Shown here in pieces: positions 5,752 to 12,420 of a stretch of 12,420 nucleotides of DNA; the stretch's first letter is position 1, and each line of letters begins with the position of its first letter. This DNA is from a bacterium (GTDB taxonomy: Bacteria; Ratteibacteria; UBA8468; B48-G9; JAFGKM01), in assembly GCA_021157805.1 (NCBI GenBank), contig JAGGVW010000250.1:1-12420 (forward strand). Direction: 5' to 3'. The notes beneath the pieces were generated by a model that worked only from the letters and a program-made list of their open reading frames with translations, ran no database searches and was not told the origin of the DNA. The translations under genes and the position numbers were made by a program.

Positions 5752-8658
5752 ATGAAAGACCCAAGATTGAAGAAAGAAATTCCACTTTCAGAAATATTGA
5801 AATTAATAGGTACTTCTTATAAAGAACATCCTTATACAGGAATGTTTTCCAGAAAAGATTTTATTCAAATAAAGAAGTATATCAAAAAATACCCATGGGC
5901 GAAGGATGCTTTTGAGAAAATAAAAAAGGATGCAGATTACTGGGTATCAAAAAGTGATGAAGAAATTTACAATTTTATTCCCCCAGAAAATCCAAGAGCA
6001 TACTGTCCATGTTATGCTTTTGGTTGTCCTATATGTGGAACAGGGAATGTGTTATCTACCAAGGAGGTATTGGCTACAAGTCTTGAAACACCAAATAAAT
6101 GGAGATGTGTATCCTGTGGTAGATGGTTTGGTCCTGGTGAAGAAATAGAATATCAGGGAAAAAGATTTAAAATAATAGATGATGATTCTGGCTGGAAAGT
6201 TCCTGAAGGGCTGCCTGGTGCCGGATATAAATATTATTTTGTTGCTTCCTATAGAACATACAAATTATATCTTTTGTTTGCCTCACATAGAGCAATTACT
6301 ATAAAAGGTTATTTCCATCCTAAAAGTGCTGTTGGAACACTTGTTACTGTTTATGCAATTACCGGGGATACGAGATATGCACATAAGGCTCTTTTAATCT
6401 TAAACAGGGTTGCACAATTATATCCGACATATGATGGGATGATTGATATAGGTAATGAAAGTTATATGCCACATATTAGCTGGACAACTGCTGGAGAAGA
6501 AGATATTGTTGATGAGTCCTGTTATGCCTATGATATTGTTTTTGACTATCTTCCAAAAGATAAGGAGTTGATAAAATTTTTCAAAAGAAAAGGTCACAAA
6601 GATTTGGATGGAGATGGAAAAATTACCTGGGAAGATATACGGCGTAATATTGCAATAAATCTTTTTGGATATATGTATGAATGGCTTTTACGCACAAGGA
6701 GAACCTGTCTTGGTTCTGACTGGATAATCCACCATGCTGCTCAGATGGCACTTATTGGTAGAATACTTGAAAATCCTGATATTGTTTATGAGGCATTGGA
6801 AGGAAAATCAGGATTTAGGGAACTAATGCGTAAATTCTGCTATAATGATGGTAGATTCTGGTATAATTCTCTTGGTTATCATTTTGGTAAATTGGGTTCT
6901 TTTGGAAAAGTAGATTCTGTAGTTAATGGTTACTGTGATGGGAAAAGATTTAAAGAGCCTATTGACCTTTTTAATGATAAAACTATTATTTTGGAACATA
7001 TGGCAAATTATTCACAGGGAATAATATGTAATGGCAGAATTCCAGGAATAGGAGACCAGCGAATAGTAAGAGAAAAGATAGACCCATCTATTGATAAAAG
7101 CCCTGTTCAGTCTCTTGCAACTATACTTCCAAGGTATCCGTACTTAGCACATAGTATTGAAAATAAAGATAATTTTATAAAAAATCTAATTGCTGGTTTA
7201 AATAATAACAAGATTTCTGAAGCGATTGAGTTGATTCTCCGGATTCCTGAAATAGAAAAGGTTGTGAAAAGTTCTTCTTTCAGACCTCAAAGATCAACCC
7301 TATTTACAGATACAGGTCTTGCAATACTGAGAACATCTCATAAAGGAATAAAACAGGTTCATGCAATACTAAATTATGGAGTAGATGGCGAGACACACAG
7401 CCATCATGACCAATTGGCATTAAATATTATTGCTTACGGATACGAATTAACAATAAATAAAGGTTATCCTTATACCTGGGAAGACAAAACAGGCAAAGTT
7501 TCTGATTGGATAATGAATACAGCAGCCCAGAATGTGGTCCTTATTGATGGTAAAAATCAAACAACATACGGATTTGACAAACCTTTACAACAATACGCAG
7601 GGGAACTCCATACTTACCAGGATAATAAACTTTTAGGAATAGTTGATGGTTCTAATGAAAAAGTATATCCTTGCCTTGCAACTTTATACAGAAGAGCAAT
7701 ATTTCTTATAAAAGATCCGGAATATCCATTCATAGTAGATATTTTTAATGTTACTGGAGGAAATATTCGTGATTACCAGTTTCATGCCCAGTCAGATATA
7801 GAAGGGAAAAACTTTAAGATTAAATTTAAAGATGGAACAAAACTTAAAAAAGTTAAAAAAACTCCATTGTTTATAGATAGTCGTTTTATGTATGATATAA
7901 AATCAGCAGATACACAGGGAGATTTTACTGCTTATTGGTGGATAGGAGATAAGGAGAATACAGGAATAGTTTTGCATATGTTGAACAATGGAGGAGTGAA
8001 ACGAACTATAATTACAGGTAAAGGTCAAGCAGAAGGTAGTAATAAACTTATTCCATGCGACCCACATCTTATTGTTAGGGAAAAAGGGAATAAAAATAGT
8101 CAGTTTGTTTCAGTAATATTTCCATATTGCGGTTCAGTTCCCCAATACACAATTGAATCTCTAAGTGATAAGGATGGAATTGTTGCCTTATGCATTACTT
8201 TGGGTAAGAAAAAGTATTTTGTCTTTTATGACTCCAAATGCAGGAAAAAGCACCTTTTTATCTATAACCAACATTATTATACTTTCCTTGGTATTGCTGG
8301 TGTTATTTTAGAAAAAAACAATCAAATTAAGGCAATTTCATTATCCTGTGGGAAATTATTGGGAAGAGATGATACTGTAATTGAATTAGATTCTATAAAA
8401 GAAGGTAAAGTAGTATCAATAAATGAAGAAGAAGAAAAAAGTATTATCGTTGAAGGAATTGGTTTTCCTTCTAAATTACCATCTCTATTAAAATGGAGTA
8501 ATAAACCATGGGTTTACAGAGTAATTAGGGTTAGGAAGAATGGTAATAGACTGAAAATGTATTTAGATACATTCTCTTTCATAGATAGAGGTAAGGAGCA
8601 ACTGATTCAAAAAAATGATAGGGTATTTTTTATCCCTGAAACTTATAAAACTTTATAA
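5752..8658 (+). CDS. Heparinase II/III-family protein, cytoplasmic, with Cys cluster
   Basis: This 968-residue protein resembles polysaccharide lyases of the heparinase II/III type: a helical toroid region (about 130-490) followed by beta-rich domains. The family-defining C-terminal stretch is DGETHSHHDQLALNI (H549, H551, D553) followed by an INKGYPYTW segment. The toroid contains GSDWIIHHAAQMALIG (around 322-337). Two insertions stand out: cysteines C85/C87/C92/C95 and C119/C122, which look like a zinc ribbon, and an EF-hand-like loop DLDGDGKITWED (284-295). No signal peptide or lipobox is visible (MKDPRLKKEIPLSEIL), whereas lyases of this family are normally exported. AAGGA at 5740-5744 sets the ATG. 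It is the largest gene of the block. Family likely; lyase activity and substrate (an acidic glycan) are inferred. Confidence 0.85.
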   Translation: MKDPRLKKEIPLSEILKLIGTSYKEHPYTGMFSRKDFIQIKKYIKKYPWAKDAFEKIKKDADYWVSKSDEEIYNFIPPENPRAYCPCYAFGCPICGTGNVLSTKEVLATSLETPNKWRCVSCGRWFGPGEEIEYQGKRFKIIDDDSGWKVPEGLPGAGYKYYFVASYRTYKLYLLFASHRAITIKGYFHPKSAVGTLVTVYAITGDTRYAHKALLILNRVAQLYPTYDGMIDIGNESYMPHISWTTAGEEDIVDESCYAYDIVFDYLPKDKELIKFFKRKGHKDLDGDGKITWEDIRRNIAINLFGYMYEWLLRTRRTCLGSDWIIHHAAQMALIGRILENPDIVYEALEGKSGFRELMRKFCYNDGRFWYNSLGYHFGKLGSFGKVDSVVNGYCDGKRFKEPIDLFNDKTIILEHMANYSQGIICNGRIPGIGDQRIVREKIDPSIDKSPVQSLATILPRYPYLAHSIENKDNFIKNLIAGLNNNKISEAIELILRIPEIEKVVKSSSFRPQRSTLFTDTGLAILRTSHKGIKQVHAILNYGVDGETHSHHDQLALNIIAYGYELTINKGYPYTWEDKTGKVSDWIMNTAAQNVVLIDGKNQTTYGFDKPLQQYAGELHTYQDNKLLGIVDGSNEKVYPCLATLYRRAIFLIKDPEYPFIVDIFNVTGGNIRDYQFHAQSDIEGKNFKIKFKDGTKLKKVKKTPLFIDSRFMYDIKSADTQGDFTAYWWIGDKENTGIVLHMLNNGGVKRTIITGKGQAEGSNKLIPCDPHLIVREKGNKNSQFVSVIFPYCGSVPQYTIESLSDKDGIVALCITLGKKKYFVFYDSKCRKKHLFIYNQHYYTFLGIAGVILEKNNQIKAISLSCGKLLGRDDTVIELDSIKEGKVVSINEEEEKSIIVEGIGFPSKLPSLLKWSNKPWVYRVIRVRKNGNRLKMYLDTFSFIDRGKEQLIQKNDRVFFIPETYKTL

Positions 8659-8679
8659 AACTTATACTGGAGGTGAAAT

Positions 8680-9735
8680 ATGGTAGAAGTGATAAAGACA
8701 AATTTTAGGAAATATTATTGGGATATCTATTATGGACGAGAGGAAATATCTATAAAATCTATAGAAGAACTTCCTGGTGATGAAATTGGAGTTAAACTTA
8801 TTTTGCAAGCAAATATGCAGAATTTTTCCTATTTTCTTTATTCCGTAAATGGAAAGAAATTTCGCAAATCTTCCACTTGTGATATTACAGTAAATTTTGA
8901 AGATAATGCATTCCATCAGGAGACAACTGTAGTAGTAAAAACAGTGTCTAAAGGAAAAAAGAGTTCAAATTCCTATACCATTAAATTTAAGTATTATCCA
9001 AAAAAATTTTATGAAGCACACCGTATGAAAAATTGCCCCAACATTATTATAGTGGAAAGTAGTCCACCATTAAATTTTCTTTCCAGTTCAGTGGAAGATT
9101 GGATATCTTACATACCGACAGAAGAAGAAAAAAAATATGCTTTGAGAAAATGGGGTAATTTAATTAGAGGAATTAATTCGGAATACCAAAAAGCTAAGGT
9201 ATTGGCTAAATCTTTAATGGATGACCTTTGGCCACATGACGGTATGCCATCCGATGAAATGACGAAACTTTCACCTTTTGAACAATATGAACGAATGGTT
9301 ACAGGAAAAGATAAAGGTTTTTGTAGTCAATTTGCATCTATCTTTGTTTGCGCTTGTAACTGCCTTGGAATTTCTGCTCGCAGGATCCATACAGAGCAGA
9401 TTCATTCTACATCCAATAAATGTAGAATTCAATTGGGCGAAATGCATGGCACAACCGAAATATTTGATAATGGACTGAACCAATGGATATGGATGGACTT
9501 AAGATATTATGCTCTTGGGGCATACTTAGGTAAAGAAGGTCCACTCAATATGGTTGAATTTCATCTTTTTCTTAATCAACAGGAAAGAAGAAAAAGACTT
9601 AAACTGCTTATTTATGACCTTGAAACTAAATCGGAAAAAATGCTACCATTGAACAAATGTCCAAAGAGAAACTTCAGTTGTTATGAGGGATGGGATAAAG
9701 AATTTCATTATTCAAAAACTAAAGAAAAATGTTAA
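8680..9735 (+). CDS. Transglutaminase-like superfamily protein
   Basis: This 351-residue protein has a beta-rich N-terminal part (about 10-115, Ig-like in pattern) and a C-terminal transglutaminase-like core. The triad can be read: C215 in KGFCSQFASIF, H256 in LGEMHGTTEIF and D273 in QWIWMDLRY. Bacterial members are mostly proteases, amidases or cross-linkers, and the fold also occurs in peptide:N-glycanase. No signal peptide is visible, so it is probably cytoplasmic. A strong GGAGGTG site at 8669-8675 fixes the ATG, and the gene starts 21 bases after the heparinase-like stop. It overlaps the following amidohydrolase-like gene by 7 nt. Five CGN arginine codons set it apart from the housekeeping flanks. 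Fold is well supported; reaction unknown. Confidence 0.83.
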   Translation: MVEVIKTNFRKYYWDIYYGREEISIKSIEELPGDEIGVKLILQANMQNFSYFLYSVNGKKFRKSSTCDITVNFEDNAFHQETTVVVKTVSKGKKSSNSYTIKFKYYPKKFYEAHRMKNCPNIIIVESSPPLNFLSSSVEDWISYIPTEEEKKYALRKWGNLIRGINSEYQKAKVLAKSLMDDLWPHDGMPSDEMTKLSPFEQYERMVTGKDKGFCSQFASIFVCACNCLGISARRIHTEQIHSTSNKCRIQLGEMHGTTEIFDNGLNQWIWMDLRYYALGAYLGKEGPLNMVEFHLFLNQQERRKRLKLLIYDLETKSEKMLPLNKCPKRNFSCYEGWDKEFHYSKTKEKC

Positions 9736-10484
9736 TTGATATTAATGTTTCTTTTGGGAACTGGCCATTTCAGAAATTTTTGTTTGATACGCCTGAGAAA
9801 TTAGCGAGACATTTAAAGAAAGAAGGGATTTCTATAGCTTTTGTCTCTCCAATTGAATCTGTGTTTTATCCGGACCCTGATGTTTACAATAAAATCCTTT
9901 TTAAAAAATTAAAGATATTTCCTTCCCTTATTCCGATACCTGTTATTAACCCTTTTCTTTCTAACTGGAAAGAACTTTTTAAAGAATATGTTGCTTATAA
10001 AAAAATCAAAACCATTAAGATTTTGCCAAATTATCATAATTACTCTCTCTTGTCAGAATCTGTTAATGAGATGATGAAGGAACTCACAGAAAGGAAAATA
10101 CCTTTGATAATTCAGATACGGTTAGAAGATGAAAGAAACCAATATCCACTCCTTAAAATTAAAGGGGTAAAAATAGAAGAAATTATTAAACTGGCTAACC
10201 ATTTTCCTCAAGTTCCAGTTATCTGCCTGTGTCCATATTTTTCAGAGGCAATTTTATTAGTCAAAGAGACAGAAAATATTTATGTAGATATATCTTTTGT
10301 AGAATGTCTGGATACCATTGTTACCTTGTTAAAGGAAATTCCTGCAAGGAGGGTTCTTTTTGGTAGTCATACCCCATTTTTATATACCCGCTCTGCAGTG
10401 ATGAAAATTAAATCTGCAGATATTTCTGAAAAAGATATACAGGCAATTACATTCAAAAACTTATGGGACTTATTGAAATTATAA
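9729..10484 (+). CDS. Amidohydrolase-like protein lacking usual metal ligands
   Basis: This 251-residue protein aligns by outline with the amidohydrolase at 4959: strand-like IDINVSFGNWPF at the N-terminus, then IPLIIQIRLED, VPVICLCPYFS, NIYVDISF and VLFGSHTPFLYT. At each place where the relative has a metal residue the residue differs: HxH is NxS, the two later His positions are Gln and Cys/Pro, and GSD is GSH. From memory, a DxNxxxGxWPF subgroup of this family exists in PVC bacteria, so this may be a known divergent clade rather than decay; the frame is intact. The start overlaps the transglutaminase stop by 7 nt, suggesting coupled translation. It may be a non-metal enzyme, a binding protein or a partner of its relative. 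Fold likely, function unknown. Confidence 0.7.
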   Translation: MLIDINVSFGNWPFQKFLFDTPEKLARHLKKEGISIAFVSPIESVFYPDPDVYNKILFKKLKIFPSLIPIPVINPFLSNWKELFKEYVAYKKIKTIKILPNYHNYSLLSESVNEMMKELTERKIPLIIQIRLEDERNQYPLLKIKGVKIEEIIKLANHFPQVPVICLCPYFSEAILLVKETENIYVDISFVECLDTIVTLLKEIPARRVLFGSHTPFLYTRSAVMKIKSADISEKDIQAITFKNLWDLLKL

Positions 10485-10504
10485 GTAATTCCATCCTTTT
10501 TAAA

Positions 10505-10533
10505 TTCATATCTCTTCCTTAATATGGTATAAT
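10505..10533 (+). promoter_or_regulatory. Extended -10 promoter for the obg operon
   Basis: TGGTATAAT places a TGn element directly before a perfect TATAAT (10528-10533). TTCATA at 10505-10510 is a four-of-six -35 match at 17-bp spacing. The leader to the ATG at 10577 would be about 37 nt. It separates the accessory block from the obg operon. Confidence 0.75.
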
Positions 10534-10576
10534 AGAGATAGGGAAAAGGTAAAACAAAATAAAAAGGAGGAGGACA

Positions 10577-10819
10577 ATGAGTGGAAATTGCTTAATAAGG
10601 GAAATATTAAATTTTGGTTATGGAAGTATGAGATATTTTTCAAAAAATGCAAAAAAAATTTTTGAAGAAATAAAGGAAGAAGCAAAAAAATCAGACCATT
10701 CCGACTTTATAAAAATTTGTGAGAAGGTTCGGGAAATACCCAAAACAATTACAAAAAGATTTATTAAAAATCTTGGCTTTATAACTGAAGAGGACTTAAA
10801 AGAAAATAAGAAGAAGTGA
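10577..10819 (+). CDS. Small charged helical protein, possibly phasin-like
   Basis: This 80-residue Lys/Glu-rich protein is probably mostly helical, with an N-terminal amphipathic stretch (LIREILNFGYGSMRYFSKN). The end, FIKNLGFITEEDLKENKKK, resembles the LGLPTREDVEEL region of small phasin-like proteins from memory, but the match is weak and there is no polyhydroxyalkanoate gene in the window. It is a real gene by signal: a very strong AAAAAGGAGGAGG site at 10561-10573, an upstream extended -10 promoter, and a 4-nt GTGA overlap with obg. It heads the obg operon. Function not assigned. Confidence 0.75.
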   Translation: MSGNCLIREILNFGYGSMRYFSKNAKKIFEEIKEEAKKSDHSDFIKICEKVREIPKTITKRFIKNLGFITEEDLKENKKK

Positions 10820-11808
10820 AAAATTTCATTGATGAAGTAAAAATAAAGGTAAAAGCAGGAAGAGGGGGGGATGGTTGTGTTGCTTTCAGAAGAGAAAAAG
10901 GAGTTCCAAAAGGTGGACCCTCTGGAGGAGATGGGGGGAAAGGCGGAGATATAATTTTCATTGGAAATAAAAATATGAGAACACTTATTGATTTTTATTA
11001 TCAACAGTTTTTAAAAGCAGAAAATGGAAAACCAGGAAGTGGAAATAACAAAAAGGGAAAAGATGGGAAAAATCTTGATGTTTTTGTTCCCTGTGGAACA
11101 GTTATAAAAGAAATAGAAAACAATGAAGAAAAAATAATTGGTGAAATACTTAAAGATGGAGAAAGAATTGTTGTAGCAAAAGGAGGAAAAGGAGGAAAAG
11201 GAAATACAAATTTTAAATCATCAACAAATCAGGCCCCAAGAATTGCAACAAAAGGAGAGCAGGGTGAAGAGAGAGAATTAAAACTGGAGTTAAAACTTAT
11301 TGCAGATGTTGGAATTGTAGGATATCCAAACGCTGGAAAGTCAACATTGATATCAAAAATTTCAAATGCGAGAGTAAAAATTGCCCATTATCCTTTTACT
11401 ACTTTAATTCCCAATTTGGGAGTTGTAAAACTTACTAACTTCAGAAGTTTTGTAGTTGCGGATATACCAGGAATTATTGAAGGTGCATCAGATGGGAAAG
11501 GACTTGGAATAAAATTTTTAAAACATATAGAGAGAACAAAAGTTTTACTCCACCTTATTGACCTTTCTCAATCTAATATTGTTGAAAGATATTATAAACT
11601 GAGAGAAGAACTGAAAAGATATAGTGAAAAACTTGCTGAAAAAGAAGAGATAATTGTTGGCAATAAGATAGACATTGAAACAGCAAGAGAGAACATTAAA
11701 ATTTTAAAAGAAAATTTCAAAGAAGTTTATTTTATTTCGTCTTTAACTGGAGAAGGTATTAAAGAATTAGAGGAGGTTATCTGGAATAAACTGGAGAGAA
11801 AAATATGA
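10816..11808 (+). CDS. obg: GTPase Obg (CgtA)
   Basis: Obg is an essential GTPase that binds the 50S subunit and acts in ribosome maturation and stress control. The 330 residues comprise the glycine-rich Obg domain (about 1-158, starting FIDEVKIKVKAGRGGDGCV) and a G domain: G1 GYPNAGKST (169-177), G2 YPFTTLIPNLG, G3 DIPG (216-219), G4 NKID (283-286) and G5 SSLTGEG (from about 308). There is no C-terminal OCT domain, which is optional in the family. The start is GTG, overlapping the upstream stop as GTGA; the stop overlaps the prfB ATG as ATGA, so all three genes look translationally coupled. All arginine codons are AGA/AGG. Confidence 0.97.
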   Translation: MKNFIDEVKIKVKAGRGGDGCVAFRREKGVPKGGPSGGDGGKGGDIIFIGNKNMRTLIDFYYQQFLKAENGKPGSGNNKKGKDGKNLDVFVPCGTVIKEIENNEEKIIGEILKDGERIVVAKGGKGGKGNTNFKSSTNQAPRIATKGEQGEERELKLELKLIADVGIVGYPNAGKSTLISKISNARVKIAHYPFTTLIPNLGVVKLTNFRSFVVADIPGIIEGASDGKGLGIKFLKHIERTKVLLHLIDLSQSNIVERYYKLREELKRYSEKLAEKEEIIVGNKIDIETARENIKILKENFKEVYFISSLTGEGIKELEEVIWNKLERKI

Positions 11809-12420
11809 GTGTTGAACCTGGACAGTTAAAAGAATTGTATGAAAAATTAAAAGAAAAATGGGAAAACTTATGTAATAAATATAACTTGAAAAAGAAAGAA
11901 GAAGAATTTAAATTGCTTGAAAAGGAAAGAGAAAAGAAAGGATTCTGGCATCCAAAAGAAGATAAGGAAAAATTTGAGAAATGGAATATATTAAGCACTG
12001 ATGTTGAGAAAATAAAAGAAATAGAAAATAAATTTTCTGAACTTGAAACAATTTTTGAACTTCTTGAAACCAATCCTGATAGAGAACTTGAAAATGAAGC
12101 GAAAAAGATAATTGAAAAACTGGAAAAAGAAATTCCTTCTCTAAAAATAAGATTTATGTGGAAAGATGAAACTGATAAAAAGAATGCAATTATCACTTTA
12201 CACGCAGGAGCAGGAGGAACTGAAGCATGTGACTGGGTAAGTATGTTATGGAGAATGTATAGCAAATGGGCTTCAAGGAATGGATTTAATGTCAAAATTG
12301 TTGATTTCCTTCCTGGTGAAGAGGCAGGAATAAAAAGAATAACAGGTATAATTTCAGGACAATATGCCTATGGATACCTTAAAGGTGAAAATGGTGTTCA
12401 TCGACTTGTAAGAATATCTC
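11805..12420 (+). CDS. prfB: Peptide chain release factor 2, 3'-truncated by window edge
   Basis: RF2 recognises UAA and UGA and triggers peptide release. About 205 residues are visible: an N-terminal coiled-coil (about 1-120, with KKGFWHPKEDKEKFEKWN) and the beginning of the core, LHAGAGGTEACDWVSMLWRMYSKWA, then FLPGEEAGIKR and ENGVHRLVRIS. The SMLWRMY and GTEACDW blocks distinguish it from RF1. The specificity loop and GGQ motif lie beyond the window. The ATG overlaps the obg stop (ATGA), and an AGGAGG-containing stretch near 11770 is too far upstream to be its site, so coupling is likely. The frame is open from the ATG into the core with no in-frame TGA, so no programmed frameshift is needed here. 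Confidence 0.96.
   Translation, partial: MSVEPGQLKELYEKLKEKWENLCNKYNLKKKEEEFKLLEKEREKKGFWHPKEDKEKFEKWNILSTDVEKIKEIENKFSELETIFELLETNPDRELENEAKKIIEKLEKEIPSLKIRFMWKDETDKKNAIITLHAGAGGTEACDWVSMLWRMYSKWASRNGFNVKIVDFLPGEEAGIKRITGIISGQYAYGYLKGENGVHRLVRIS

Noticed and set aside
8641..8667. Near-repeat of ACTTATAAA three times at the end of the heparinase-like gene
   Set aside because: Short, imperfect, AT-rich and partly coding; probably chance.
10477..10490. AATTA-TAAG-TAATT hairpin with a later T-run as a terminator after the block
   Set aside because: The stem is only five A/T pairs and the T-run is several bases away; too weak.
10618..11004. Antisense reading frame of 128 codons across the small gene and obg
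   Set aside because: It opposes two well-supported genes; its Ser/Phe/Pro-rich product is what reversed Lys/Gly-rich AT-rich codons give.
11777..12295. Antisense reading frame of 172 codons over prfB
   Set aside because: The sense strand encodes clear RF2 motifs; the antisense product is Ser/Phe-rich with no domain.

Overview
The window is strongly AT-rich bacterial DNA (about 30% GC by eye, not computed). Every gene lies on the + strand, with purine-rich Shine-Dalgarno sites and tight or overlapping gene spacing. The left flank holds the end of murJ, an M50 site-2 protease, a DUF1844 protein and uvrC. The right flank holds a small charged protein, obg and the start of prfB. The mix of DUF1844, a Cys-rich heparinase II/III-family protein and a URO-D-like protein suggests an uncultivated anaerobe, possibly of the PVC/Omnitrophota-Ratteibacteria kind. 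That placement is a low-confidence inference; no rRNA or other decisive marker is present.

Layout: (1) 1-1844, murJ (5' end outside the window) overlapping the M50 protease gene. (2) 1910-3629, DUF1844 gene and uvrC, with a long overlap. (3) 3645-10484, a five-gene co-directional block: URO-D/MtaA-like protein, amidohydrolase-2 protein, 968-residue heparinase II/III-like protein, transglutaminase-like protein, and a second amidohydrolase-like protein that lacks the usual metal ligands. It starts at a near-consensus sigma70-type promoter whose -35 box is embedded in a 6+5+6 inverted repeat. (4) 10505-12420, an extended -10 promoter driving an 80-residue protein, obg and prfB, joined by 4-nt overlaps; prfB runs off the right end.

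The central block is the accessory part. Its arginine codons differ sharply from the flanks: CGN codons are frequent in it and absent from uvrC and obg. It contains no transporter and no regulator, and none of the five proteins shows a signal peptide, so it appears to be a cytoplasmic module. The combination suggests processing of an acidic glycan or glycoconjugate taken up or made elsewhere, but the substrate cannot be read from sequence. Three of the five proteins show departures from their families: a Cys cluster and EF-hand-like loop in the heparinase-like protein, a missing HxC motif in the URO-D-like protein, and missing metal ligands in the second amidohydrolase. The flanking uvrC also appears to lack about 100 residues between its UVR and RNase H-like domains.

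No tRNA, rRNA, CRISPR array, insertion sequence or convincing intrinsic terminator was seen. No gene-free stretch exceeds 100 bases.
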